From Mansonella perstans (Eukaryota; Nematoda; Chromadorea; Rhabditida; Onchocercidae): a stretch of 37,875 nt of DNA. Each line of letters begins with the position of its first letter. Within the stretch, counting starts at the first letter, position 1. The position numbers and the translations under genes are program-made. Below are positions 11,368-22,538 of the stretch, one piece after another. The stretch covers positions 1 to 37,875 of the forward strand of contig JBAMDO010000335.1 in NCBI GenBank assembly GCA_037074765.1, given 5' to 3'. The notes under the pieces are model-generated. The model did no database searches, was not told the origin of the DNA, and was given only the letters and a program-made list of their open reading frames with translations.

Positions 11368-12681
11368 TTATGGACATCGCCAACCTTCTGCAGGTGCGCA
11401 ATATGCATATTCCAACTGGCCGCTATTCTTTCGTTCGATAATGCATGAATGCAATTTATCATCGCAGAAGCAACCTTTATCACTAAAATTGGCATTTATT
11501 TTAAAAGTCAAGAAACCTGAAACTTTTAAAAAACACACACACAGATACACACACATACACACACACGTACACACACATATATACACAAATATACGCACTA
11601 TATATTGAAAATCTAATGCATATGTAAAGTTAACTTCTCATCGGAATAGATGAAAAATTCGCTTACGTCCACGATTGATTTTCATTCAGTCTGCACCAAG
11701 CCTGTGGTTCACGTAGATCATAGCAAGCATCATGATATTGGCATTTTTTCTTTCTGAAAATGAAAACAATGCAAAATTTTCCTTATTATTTTTGAACTTC
11801 ACTTACGATAGAGGTAAAGAGATGTATGACATAGTTATATTTAAAATTCATTCATTATTACAAAATATTTTATTCAGATAATGAAATATCATTGAATGAA
11901 ATCTTGACTATCCATATTTCTTGTCAAAAAATCCATAAAGAGCCTTACTGATAATACGGAAAAGCGAGACAAATGCCTTAATGGGTATGGATAAAATTTC
12001 TTTATAAATTAGAAAATTTCAATTTACGGAAAGCGCCCGTTGACTGACTTACTTGCCATCAGTTTCAACAAATTTCCGTTCGCCAGGATCGATAGGTTCA
12101 GGAGACACAGTGCTCAAAGGGCTCGTGACGGTCTCATCAGTGACTTCGGTTTCAACAGTATCATCAGTTTCAACACTATCATCATTATCATCAGTTTCAA
12201 CACTATCATCATTATCATCAGTTTCTTCTTTATTACCAATACATTCATCGTTCTCATAATATTCTAATAAACCCTGAGTGAAGGAAAATAATTTTTTATT
12301 AATGAATTAAAAACATTTCAATGCTGAAAATTGACCTGTGATCGATTGAAAATGAAAGGATTGGAATTCATATTCGAACATCATTACAATACAACATGCT
12401 ATGTCTCATTTCAAATAATTTGCACCACGACAATAAACCAAATCATTTCTTACAGAAAGCCAGATCAATATATCTAACAGTCAAATCACATCGTGCTACT
12501 CAACAGTTATACTTCCGTTATTGTGTGCAACTACCATTGTTAGTTTAATGCGATTAATTTTATCTTCTAGCTGTTAAATAAATTTTGAAAAATAAGTTCT
12601 TACCTCTTCATCTGATTGCGCTGCACATGGGAGTGCTACAAGAAGAATTACTAAACCAAACACTATTAGAAGCTTGTTCAT
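11368..12681 (-). CDS. alt: ALT family secreted protein, copy B, divergent acidic exon
   Basis: Intact four-exon gene. Exons on minus: 12681-12604 (78 nt), 12273-12053 (221 nt), 11753-11667 (87 nt), 11482-11368 (115 nt); GT/AG throughout; 501 nt, 166 residues. Residues 1-21 are a signal peptide (MNKLLIVFGLVILLVALPC). Exon 2 (residues 27-99) is unrelated to that of the other copies: it starts GLLEYYENDECIG, has a tandem DDNDDSVET repeat, a Ser/Thr/Pro-rich part, and rejoins the family at RKFVETDG. It adds one Cys (residue 37). The C-terminal domain (residues 100-166) has the family's eight cysteines, with KKKCQYHDAC, CFCDDKLHSC and GWRCP at the end. Exon 1 stops at DEE, two codons shorter than in copies A, C, F and H. 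The family is secreted by infective larvae and thought to modulate the host response; that role is from the family, not from this sequence. Confidence 0.9.
11529..11597. repeat. AC/TG microsatellite in ALT B intron 3
   Basis: Interrupted (AC)n tract with ATAC and GTAC variants. The equivalent intron of every other copy has its own shorter or rearranged version (for example 20185-20235 and 26795-26870), so it is a useful marker for telling copies apart. Confidence 0.85.
12152..12225. repeat. 27-base coding minisatellite in ALT B exon 2
   Basis: Two exact 27-base units (starting 12161 and 12188) plus a partial third. On the minus strand each encodes DDNDDSVET; a shorter DDTVET follows. A unit of nine codons keeps the frame whatever the copy number. 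Confidence 0.85.
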
Positions 12682-12689
12682 CTTTCCTT

Positions 12690-12692
12690 CTG
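12690..12692 (-). promoter_or_regulatory. Probable trans-splice acceptor of ALT copy B
   Basis: TTTTTTTTCAG on minus followed by AAGGAAAG and the ATG, as in all copies. Confidence 0.55.
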
Positions 12693-13024
12693 AAAAAAAA
12701 TGGAGCCAAACATTTATTGTTTTAAGAACGAATTGATGTAGGCCAAAATGGGAATACCATTTTACTGAACTTTAGTAATTCTAAATAACATACATGCTAA
12801 TTTAAATTGAGTTGCACAACCGATTTTTTTTGAATTTGACTTAAAGCTTTTTGTGAAAATGATTTTGTCTTTTATTGAAGAATTACACTCTTTAAATTCC
12901 GCAATGCTACTGGTTCATTCACATTCATTTCATACTGAAGCGACAACCAACAAATTCAAAAAAAAAGTAAAACCTCACGATTTGTTAACCTTATTTGAAA
13001 CAATGAAATGAAAACTAAACAATC

Positions 13025-15240
13025 AAGTGATCAGAGAATAATTTTTCTTCATGCAAAAAAATTATGCATTTTGAAAAAGAGTAACATGTTTGTATTTGAG
13101 CAGGTGTCCGTATTTTTTGTTTCTGTTTTTCGACAAAACTGAGCTGTTTTGATTCTATTTTTGTTTATAGATGGGCATGAAAACATAACTTTTAACATGG
13201 AAGACAGCTGAATCGCTTATTCCATTTTATTGATACAGAAAACTTTATATAGCTGTTGCTTCTATAGGAAGAAGATTCTTCGATCAAATTTGAAAATTTT
13301 TCTTCAAAATTATAAAATCCCTTATTTAGAATGAAAAAGTATTACAAGTTATTTTGCTCATTTCATAAGACCGATCTTTCAAGTTTCATCTGTCTCTCGG
13401 TACTCTCATGAATTAATCCAAAGTGCTATTTTTCCCGAAATAGTCTTTGTCTCATCAAAATGAGCTTCTTTTAATCATCAACGAAATGATTCTTTGATTG
13501 ATTTCATTTTTGCTAATTATAAATGATTTATAGATAACCGTAAGTTACTACTGCAAAATATTTCACATTTCATTTCAATTCCTGTTATTCCCATAATTTT
13601 AACTAATAGCAGAAGAAATCATTAAACTTTAAAAGTTAATGTTTTTATCAAGACTATACGATACATAATAAGATAAGAGAAATCATAGTCCTAATCAATT
13701 AATTTTTGAAAATTCGTTCGAACCACTTTTTTTTTTTTATAACGAAAGGAAAAAGATTATGCAAAAAATGATTTAACGGAAAATGACAATCAAAGTTTGA
13801 TTCAAAATGATAGAAGCAAATAAACATTTAGCCACAAAGATCTTTGATTTTATTCATCCCAAAACATTTAGCAATCAGAATTATATGTATCATTCCAACA
13901 AATAGAAATTATGCATTTTAATCTATCAGTATATTGCTAATGATCCGAGCAATATGATCCGGTCAGATTCACTCGATTATGCAATGGAATGATGACCGAT
14001 AGTTCGAAGCAACTTCAAAGCAACAAGAATTGACGTATCAGCAATTTGCTACTTGTCTGAAACATCAGTCAATTAATAATATGGAATAGATCAAAAACTG
14101 AGAAGAAAAGTACCTGAAAATAAATCAAAGTTCATTGTGCAAATCACTTATTAATTTGTGATATTTTGACAAATTAACTTAAACATTATAAATCAAGCAA
14201 AAAATTTCCTATGCACTTTGTAGATCTATTGATTTTTCGTTCGTTCAAATTCATTTTAAATAACCATTTATTGATTCAATAGATGATAACAACTGGCGAG
14301 ATTTTTTTAACGATGATCTATATAAACTTTCATCATTTACTATGAACCGTAACATTGGTAAATTAAAATTAGGAAAATTTAGTAAGCAAATTTGAAAAAA
14401 TCCAACTTTTACACATTATTTTATAAAATGAAAAAAAATTCACTCACTGCGAATGTGCCATCCTCTAAAAAGCAGACGGAGCTGATTCGTGAAGAGTAAA
14501 CTTATATATGCTGTTATTTAGTTTCGGCAAATTCTTGGAAAAAGAAATTACTGATGAAGTTGACAATTTTTTTGATCTCTTTTATAATTTCCTGTTGAAA
14601 AAATAAATACTACAATAAATAGGTGATGCCGTGAAAAAACCAAAATATTTTGCAGTCAAATATAACAATATGAAGTTGCAGTTGTATTAAATTAAAAATT
14701 TTCGAACAGATGATTCATTACCACAAAATGATAACAGTACAACTATTTGTCAATGCTAACCAACAACACAATGACAAAACTCATCTTTTACAATATCAGT
14801 CATAAAACACTATCATTGATCCAAGTAGTAATGTAATAATGTTCTACATATGCACTCTCCTTGCCTTACTGCATAATTTTAAGAATTGTGATTTTTCTAC
14901 ATCGTCTTCTTTTAATCTCTTAAAAGAAGCATAATATTCAATGTTGGAATCCTGTACATTGCTCTACACTAAGTAAGTAAAAATGCCGATCATTTGGTGA
15001 GTTCGATTTTCACTTCTTCTCTATGAGCGAATTCACTTCGAAATCTTTCCTTAATATTTTTACAAAGATCTAAAAACCAATCCAATGATAGATTATATTA
15101 TTTGCCAATACCCTTTATTACGTCAAACAAGAATAAATTTACACAATTTTTTTTGTCAATGCCAAATAACAACACAAAGAGAATTCAAAAGAATTCAATT
15201 TTCACGAAATGAGAAGCAGAACACAGTCATCGGTCAATAT
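13025..15240 (-). repeat. R6, divergent and partial R repeat
   Basis: The arm 13030-13330 is homologous to R arms and matches 8640-8950 in reverse; 14000-14110 matches 8500-8600 in reverse; 14130-15235 follows the R interior on the minus strand. It lacks the opposite (left) arm. An R6-only stretch near 14990-15045 is absent from R1-R5 but is shared with R7 near 3540-3600 (GAACTCACCAAATGAT versus GAGCTCACCAAGTGAT on minus), so R6 and R7 keep an older form. The plus-strand frame 15085-15267 is within the repeat and not supported. Confidence 0.65.
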
Positions 15241-16650
15241 AAGAATGAGAAAATTTTAAAGATTTGAATGATACAAAGATGCTATATTTACACTAGTGGT
15301 AAGTAATGGATGATGGCTGGTATCAAATTTATTATTTGATGAACTATTTAAAATATGTTGAGAAAATTATAGTCCTTGTCATCTGTGAGCAATAAAGGTT
15401 CACTCGAGTTGTAATATTGTACTCAGAAAATATTTTATGCGCAATAGTAGGAAGAAAATTGAAAATGAGTTATTAATAACGAACAATATGGTCAATTTTA
15501 GCTAACAAATTCCTGCCGTTTTCTTTGGTATATGTCACTTTGTTGATTCGTTATATATATCAAATATATATATTTAGAATATAATGTATATATTTGGAAT
15601 GTATTACTATGGAATATTGGGAAATATTTGACGAAAAAGTATTAATGTGTGACGGAAAAGTATTAATGTGTTTTATACTTTTTACTGTTCAAAACTGATA
15701 ATACTGTGTGACAACTCGAATGAACATCTACTGCCGACAAAGAAGCCATTATAGCCGACAAAGAAGCCATATTAACTTATTTTGCCATCTTTGTAATGTA
15801 TTTTTTATGCACATCAATTTATCGCTGAATGCTTTTTTCTTAAGTACCTTCATTATCCCCTCTGATTTGGTATGCTGTGCTTTTTCCTCAGTTACAGGTT
15901 TAATGTTGTAATCTCTTCATCTTGGATTTTTTAGTATTTCAATTAAAATTACGTGAAGGATTTGGAAGTTTTAAATAGGTTCTCTCAATTACAAGAAATA
16001 CATTCACTGATCATTACTAGTAATTTCGTCTCATTTCGCTTATTATCTTCAACAATTATCTGTGTGTTTTCACACTTTCATTTCCGTGTAGTACTGAGCG
16101 ATCAAGATACACAACTGATTAAAATGCATTGCTTGAGCGATTGTTTCATGTTGTATGATCTTTTTATATATTTTCTTATTTATATACATCTCACCATATC
16201 TCAGCAATTTCGAATTGATTGGATTACTAACATTTGAAATTAAGCATTTGGAATAATTTTTAGTAGAAGTTTGTTCACAATTTTTTCTTCAACTTTCTAC
16301 TTGAAAGTTGAAAAAGAAAAATACTCATCCAACAATCTTATTTTACTAGATATTTATAACAAGTTCTAATCGTTAATATGTATGATCAGTGTTTTTAGGC
16401 TCATACTGGTTAAATTATTGGCTTTTTTAGGTTCTCATGTTTCCTGATACAATTTAGTATTGCCAGTTTCATTTTTTTTTTAATAATTTTAATTTCTGGA
16501 TTGCCACTGACTCAAAATTGGAGATGTGTAAATCCTGGATAGTTTTTAGACTGAAGATGATTATGGTTTCGCTAAAGATACAGTTTTTCAACTTAAATAA
16601 AACACTCGTTGCGGATCAAAAATTCCTAAATGCATTTGCTAATCTAAACT
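15241..16650. other. Mostly single-copy AT-rich DNA with one relic
   Basis: No gene called. 15549-15600 is an AT dinucleotide-rich tract. 15773-15895 is homologous to 3040-3165; on minus it reads EEKAQHTKSEGIMK and SDKLMCIKN against EEQIQDTKSDSVMN and SDKSMCMKN there, a coding-like pattern of substitutions. The plus-strand frames 15708-15911 and 15953-16237 are read against this and have no recognisable motif. Confidence 0.45.
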
Positions 16651-19075
16651 TGATCAATTCTGCAAGTGCCTCATTTTTTTAAAATGCTACTTTATATAAA
16701 TAATCAAATCTGGAAAAGGTATCTGGAAATAAATCAAAGTTCATTGTTCAAATCACTTATTAATTTGCGATATTTTGACAAATTAACTTAAACTTATAAA
16801 TCAAGCAAAAAATTTCCGATGCACTTTGTACACACTAGTTTAGTAAAGTGAAAAAAAGAATCACTCACTGCGAATGTGCCATCCTCTAAAAAGCGGACGG
16901 AAGTGATTCGTGAAGAGCAAACTTATATATGCTGTTATTTAGTTTCGGCAAATTCTTGAAAAAAGAAATCACTGATGAAGTTGACAATTTTTTTGGTCAA
17001 TTTTATAATTTCCTTTAGAAAAAATAAATACTACAATAAATAGGTGATGCCGTGAAAAAACCAAAATATTTTGCAGTGCAAATATAACAATATGAAGTTG
17101 CAGTTGTATTAAATTAAAATTTTCGAACAGATGATTCATTACCACAAAATGATAACAGTACAACTATTTGTCAATGCTAACCAACAACACAATGACAAAA
17201 CTCATCTTTTACAATATCAGTCATAAAACACTATCATTGATCCAAGTAGTAATGTAATAATGTTCTGCATATGCACTCTCCTTGCCTTACTGCATAATTT
17301 TAAGAATTGTGATTTTTCTACATCGATCTTCTTTCTATCTCTAAAAGGAAACATAATATACAATTTGGAATACTGTACATTGCTCTACACTAAATAAGTA
17401 AAAATACTTCGAAATCTTTCCTTAATATTTTTACAAAGATCTAAAAACCAATCCAATGATAGATTATATTATTTGCCAATACCCTTTATTACGTCAAACA
17501 AGAATAAATTTACACAATTGTTTGTCAATGCCAAATAACAACACAAAGAGAATTCAAAAGAATTCAATTTTCACGAAATGAGAAGCAGAACGCAGTCATC
17601 AGTTAATACTACGAAAAAAGTTATATGTATAATTAACACTAAATTGATTATTATATGAAGGAAATAATTTTAAAAATAAAAAACAAAAGAACAATTAAAA
17701 CTAGGATATCATCAACTGAAATGTAATGGAGATGTCTAGCAATATTGAATAAATATTGATATCCGTTATTGTTAATTAATTGATATCTCGAAAATTTCTC
17801 TAAATATAGCCAAACTGTTCAACATGCAATACTGGACAGAATTATTTAACATCTTATAGCTTAAATATTTCACCAACTATTAACATTTGAAACAATCTAA
17901 TAAAACGAATAGTTACAAGAGAACAAAACAATTGCAATCATAAATTTTTAACCTGACTACTAGCTTTAAAAAGAAAGGAGGTTAAATAAATTAAAATCTG
18001 TGAATGATGCTGAGAATGCAATATGTGCTAGTTTGAAATGATAAATTGGTACAAAAGAAATCATATTTATTTCATTCCTAAAATTTTAGAGTTACTGAAG
18101 TCAAAATTCTAAGAAATGAATTTAGCTTCGTTTTAACCAATTTAGCAAATTTCATGTCTTTTCTGCTGTGTTAAAAGTGATGTTTCGTCATAAAAATAAA
18201 ATATCCGAAATTCCGAGCTAATGAATTTATTTTCGATTCTTGATCGATAAAATGAAACATATGATTTTTATTACCCATTTAAGGGTATGGTGCAATATTC
18301 TAATGCTCGAAATATTATCATATCAAACACAATTAAAGTACACAATAACATCTCATAAATCATTTACAGTTAATAAAGAATGAAACCAATCAAAGAATCA
18401 TTTTGTCAATTTTATCAAATAACAAAAAATCAATTTTGTTAGTTGAGCAAAACACTTTTTCATTCCACATGAGGAATTCCATAATTTTTATGAAGTAGGT
18501 TTTAAAGGAAAATGAGGCATTTGTAAAATTGATCGAATAATCCTCTTCCTATTAGAAGCAACAGCTATGTAAACTTTTCTGTATCTGAATAAAATGGAAT
18601 AAGCAATTCAGCTGTCTTCTAAGTTAGAAGTCATATTTTGATGATCATTTATAATAAAATTGAAATCAAAATAGTGCAAGTTTTCCAAAAAACGAAAACA
18701 AAGAAGTGCGCATCTGTCCAATTGCAAACTTATTTTTAGTGTATAAAAGTCATCATATTTTGCAGATGAAGAAATGGAATTATTGCTTCATCATCGTTCC
18801 ATTTTCTTTTTACTTTTACATTTGAAAAAATTAATAGATTTTCCGTCTTTAAGTATGTCTGCTTTAATTAATTGGTATGACAAATGTATTTGATGCATTT
18901 CTAAAAATGAAATTAAGATCGAAATAGTCCAATTTTTCGGATATATAAAAAAAAAAATCTGCTCAATTACGAATTTATTTTACCGCACAAACGAATAGTT
19001 TTGAGAATTTTACTTCAAATAATCAAATCTTTGAATAAAAGACAAAATTTAATTCACAATGAGTTTTAAATCAAA
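16651..19075 (-). repeat. R repeat copy R3
   Basis: Reverse complement of R5 and R4, ending at the upstream region of ALT C exactly as R2, R4 and R5 end at ALT A, F and H. The right arm is cut off at about 16650. The minus-strand frame 16969-17163 is in the repeat interior; it resembles the first part of a frame in R7 but is broken soon after, so it is not called. Confidence 0.85.
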
Positions 19076-19200
19076 TTCAAAAAGATCAAATATGCAACCA
19101 TGAATTTAAATTAGCTTGTATGTTATTTAGAATTACTAAAGTGCAATGAAATGGTATTCCCATTTTGTTAAAACGATAAATGTTTGGTTCCATTTTTTTT

Positions 19201-19203
19201 CAG
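19201..19203 (+). promoter_or_regulatory. Probable trans-splice acceptor of ALT copy C
   Basis: CCATTTTTTTTCAG followed by AAGGAAAG and ATG at 19212. A polypyrimidine acceptor eight bases before the start, without an upstream exon, fits spliced-leader addition. Confidence 0.6.
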
Positions 19204-19211
19204 AAGGAAAG

Positions 19212-20399
19212 ATGAACAAGCTTCTAATAGCGTTTGGTTTAGTAATTCTTCTTGTAGCACTCCCATGTGCAGCACAATCAGATGAAGAATTCAAGGTAAG
19301 AACTTATTTTTCAAAATTTATTTAACAGCTAGAAGATAAAATTAATCGCATTAAACTAACAATGGTAGTTGCACACAATAACGGAAGTATAACTGTTGAG
19401 TAGCAAGATGTGATTTGACTGTTAGATATATTAATCTGGCTTTCTATACGAAACGATTTGATTTATTGTCGTGGTGCAAATTATTTGAAATGAGACATAA
19501 TATGTTGTATTAAAATGATATTGGAATATGAATTCCAATCTATTTTTTTTTAATAGATCATAAATCAGTTTTCAGTATTAAAATATTCATGAACAAAAAA
19601 TTATTTGCTTTTTCTCAGGATTCCGAAGAAGCTGATGATATTGATGACAAGGATACTAATGATAACACTGATGACAAAGATAGTAGTGATAAGAGCGACG
19701 ATAAAGGAAGTGATTCCAACAGAAAATTTGTTGAAACTGATGGCAAGTAAGTCAGTCAACGGGTGCTTTTCAAAATTGTATCCATGCCCATTAAGGCATT
19801 TGTCTCGCTTTTCCATATTATCAGTAAGGCTCTTTATGGGTTTTTTGACAAGAAATATGGATAGTCAAGATTTCATTCAATGACATTTCATTATCTGAAT
19901 AAAATATTTTGTAATAATGAATGAATTTTAAATATAACTATGTCATACATCTCTTTACCTCTATCAGAAAGTGAAGTTCAGAAATAATAAGGAAAATTTT
20001 GCATTTTTTTCATTTTCAGAAAGAAAGAATGCCAATCTCATGATGCTTGCTACGATCAACGTGAACCACAGGCTTGGTGCAGACTGAATGAAAATCAATC
20101 GTGGACGTAAGCGAATTTTTCATCTATTCCGATGAGAAGTTAACTTTACATAAGCATTAGATTTTCAATACATGTGTATATGTATGTGTTTATGTGTGTG
20201 TTTTTTCATCATATTTTTTCATATGTGTGTGTGTTTTTTAAAAGTTTTAGGTTTCTTAACTTTTAAAATAAATGCCAATTTTAGTGACAAAGGTTGCTTC
20301 TGCGATGATAAGTTGAATTCATGCATTATCGAACGAAAGAATAGCGGCCAGTTGGAATATGCGCATTGTGCACCTGAAAATGGCTGGAAATGTGCATAA
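19212..20399 (+). CDS. alt: ALT family secreted protein, copy C
   Basis: Intact four-exon gene of the abundant larval transcript family. Exons: 19212-19295 (84 nt), 19619-19746 (128 nt), 20020-20106 (87 nt), 20285-20399 (115 nt); all introns GT/AG; 414 nt, 137 residues. Residues 1-21 form a signal peptide (MNKLLIAFGLVILLVALPC, then AA). Residues 22-66 are strongly acidic, with DSEEADDIDD and repeated DDK/SDK. Residues 67-137 are the conserved domain, beginning FVETDGKKKEC and with eight cysteines at 75, 81, 91, 104, 106, 113, 128 and 136. The product should be exported from larval secretory tissue; host-modulating activity is reported for the family. It lies head-to-head with copy B across R6 and R3, and tail-to-tail with copy F. 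The encoded protein is the same as that of copy H. Whether it corresponds to the named alt-1 or alt-2 cannot be settled without a comparison. Confidence 0.93.
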
Positions 20400-20866
20400 A
20401 AAAGCCTAAAATAATCTTTGATACTTTGACCTGTCTGTTGTATCTTTCTACTGTAATTTCTCCAACAGCTAACGTTTAATATTGATTATTGTTTATCTCT
20501 GATAATTTTTAATAAATATTAAAAACTTGCGAAATAATCAAACACATTATACCATGCTCCAGTGTGATTCCACAAATATCTTCAGCGTTACAAGTGAAAT
20601 ATAAGCTAACAGGAAAATAAGCTTGCAGAAGAACGGAAGAACAAGTTACTTCAAAGGTCGCGACTTAAACAATTGAGGTAAACGCAGTTTTCGCTGACAA
20701 ATAGATGTAGACATGGCAAGTAGTCCGCGCTAATAAAAATCACCATTCGGACTCTCAAATTTATTAAATATACGACAAAGGATAAGATAACATGAATATG
20801 ACCGATATCGACAGAAGTGAAACGGCTAACTTCTGAAGATTTCAAAGTGATAATCAGGTGATAATA
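20400..20866 (+). repeat. 3' flank module M, copy M3 (truncated)
   Basis: Follows ALT C as in the other copies but breaks off after GATTTCAAAGTGATAATCAG, where it joins the upstream region of orphan exon D. The mirror-image junction is at about 28725. The minus-strand frame 20651-20875 is the antisense of the module. Confidence 0.75.
20511..20516 (+). terminator. Polyadenylation signal of ALT copy C
   Basis: AATAAA 112 bases past the stop codon. Confidence 0.7.
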
Positions 20867-20987
20867 AATTAGCATGTATGTTATTTAGAATTACTAAAGT
20901 TCAGTGAAATGGTATTCCCATTTTGGCCTATATGAATTCGTTGTTAAAACAATAAATGTTTGGTTCCATTTTTTTTCAGAAGGAAAG

Positions 20988-21065
20988 ATGAACAAGCTTC
21001 TAATAGTGTTTGGTTTAGTAATTCCTCTTGTAGCACTCCCATGTGCAGCACAATCAGATGAAGAG
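20988..21065 (+). pseudogene. alt: Orphan ALT exon 1 (copy D)
   Basis: A complete signal-peptide exon of 78 nt with its trans-splice acceptor (20977-20979) and GT donor at 21066. It ends at DEE, as in copy B, and begins MNKLLIVFGL, so it descends from a B-type gene. About 95 bases of intron 1 follow and then the sequence changes abruptly to gag at about 21160. Exons 2-4 are missing. If transcribed without splicing it would end after about 35 residues. The reverse-complement twin is G (28513-28590). Confidence 0.85.
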
Positions 21066-21164
21066 GTAAGAACTTATTTTTCAAAATTTATTTAACAGTT
21101 AGAAGATAAAATTAATCGCATTAAACTAACAATGGTAGTTGCACACAATAACGGAAGTATTAAT

Positions 21165-21738
21165 TTTTGAACAACTAGAGAGATAGGAAAAAATCTAGAG
21201 TACTCCAGTATTGAAATCGGAATCGAAAGCTGATTATCACGATAGATTCTTGATAAAATAGAACATCAGAAAACTGTCGATGGCCATATTCAATATCAAA
21301 ACTCAGAAAACTTCCTGGGAATTTAATCAACGTCAATGAACAGGTTTGAAGTCAATTCTCATCTACTAAAAAAACCAACCTTACCTAAGCCTAAATAGAA
21401 TCAAGAAGCTGTCATGAAATCTCAACATTGGCAATCATCATAATGAAAAGAAGATTCATTTTCCAACTATAAAAATGGAACCAAAGAAAGAACAAACGTG
21501 CAAATTTTGTAGTCAAAACCACTGGAATATTGAATGCCACGTACGTCCTGCAGCGAATACTCGAATGAAACATCTCAAGGAGATAGAAAAATGTATCGTT
21601 TGTTTGAAAACAATGCATTAGGGCGAGGATATGAAAGAATAGTAAAATGTTTTCACTGCAAAACGCTTATAACAGTACGCTATGTGATAAAATGAATCAA
21701 ACATATTCGAACAAAACGATATCTTTAAACAGGAATCA
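21165..21738 (+). mobile_element. BEL/Pao gag fragment joined to ALT exon D
   Basis: Nearly identical to 9916-10502, from TTTTTGAACAACTAGAGAG to AAACAGGAATCA; includes both zinc-knuckle-like clusters. About 55 bases present in the 9-10.5 kb copy are deleted at the right end, between short ATCA/TTCA repeats. The minus-strand frame 21412-21618 is the antisense of the knuckle region and is not a gene. Confidence 0.8.
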
Positions 21739-21958
21739 GTAATGAAAAAATAAGATAAAGTAACATACTTTTATAAATAGGGACTGTATTCAAATCATTA
21801 TTATCATAAGTCAAGAAGTTAGCATCATTTGGTGTAGGATTCCAGTTATCCTTCATATCAAAGAATTTAGCCTTTCGACTAGATCTAATTGAAATGATTC
21901 CACTTTGACTCAAGCGCAACTTCCAGTATAAAAATACTAAAAAAATACGTGCTAACAT
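21725..21958 (-). other. Exon-like frame in module M with a possible signal peptide
   Basis: 77-residue open frame starting MLARIFLVFLYW, hydrophobic at its N terminus, then RLSQSGIISIRSS, RKAKFF and NWNPTPNDANFL. In the copies at 10551-10790 and 27619-27851 small length differences near the TACTGG motif put MLARIFLVFFILGC out of frame with RLSQSG, so only this copy joins the two. A GTATGT donor-like site follows NTVPIYK. It could be the first exon of a small secreted protein, or an internal exon entered at the TTTTTTTAG acceptor. Family not recognised. Confidence 0.35.
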
Positions 21959-22538
21959 AATGACTAAAGAATTATAAGTTAAAATACCGGGTAGAAAATC
22001 AATTAATGGTTCTGGTCATCGTAGTACAAATCCCATTTTTCCCTTTCTTCTCCATGGGTCTTCTGTTTGCGCTTGCCTGATTATCACCTTGAAATCTTCA
22101 GAAGTTAGCCGTTTCACTTCTGTCGATATCGGTCATATTCATGTTATCTTATCCTTTGTCGTATATTTAATAAATTTGAGAGTCGAATGGTGATTTTTAT
22201 TAGCGCGGACTACTTGCCATGTCTACATCTATTTGTCAGCGAAAACTGCGTTTACCTCAATTGTTTAAGTCGCGACCTTTGAAGTAACTTGTTCTTCCGT
22301 TCTTCTGCAAGCTTATTTTCCTGTTAGCTTATATTTCACTTGTAACGTTGAAGATATTTGTGGAATCAGACTGCCTCATCTGGAGCATGATATAATGTGT
22401 TTGTTTATTTCGCAGTTTTTAATATTTATTAAAAATTATCAGAGATAAACATAATCATATTAAACGTTAGCTGCTGGAGAAATTACAATAGAAAGATACA
22501 ACAGACAGGTCAAAGTATCAAGATTATTTTAGGCTTTT
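21739..22538 (-). repeat. 3' flank module M, copy M4 (downstream of ALT F)
   Basis: Full-length module, the reverse complement of M5 (27035-27845). Confidence 0.75.
22425..22430 (-). terminator. Polyadenylation signal of ALT copy F
   Basis: AATAAA on minus about 110 bases past the stop. Confidence 0.65.

Noticed and set aside
12161..12214. CRISPR-like direct repeats
   Set aside because: Units are contiguous without spacers, in an exon of a eukaryotic gene.
12040..12267. Frames with runs of Ser, Val and Ile over ALT B exon 2
   Set aside because: Complement of the 27-base minisatellite; the minus-strand exon has matching splice sites and phase.
15540..15600. Replication origin or promoter suggested by the ATATAT tract
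   Set aside because: A simple AT dinucleotide run in a very AT-rich genome; no further support.
19605..19883. 92-residue frame MLFLRIPKKLMIL, seen four times in the window
   Set aside because: It is a shifted frame through ALT exon 2 and intron 2; its repetition only reflects the duplicated gene.
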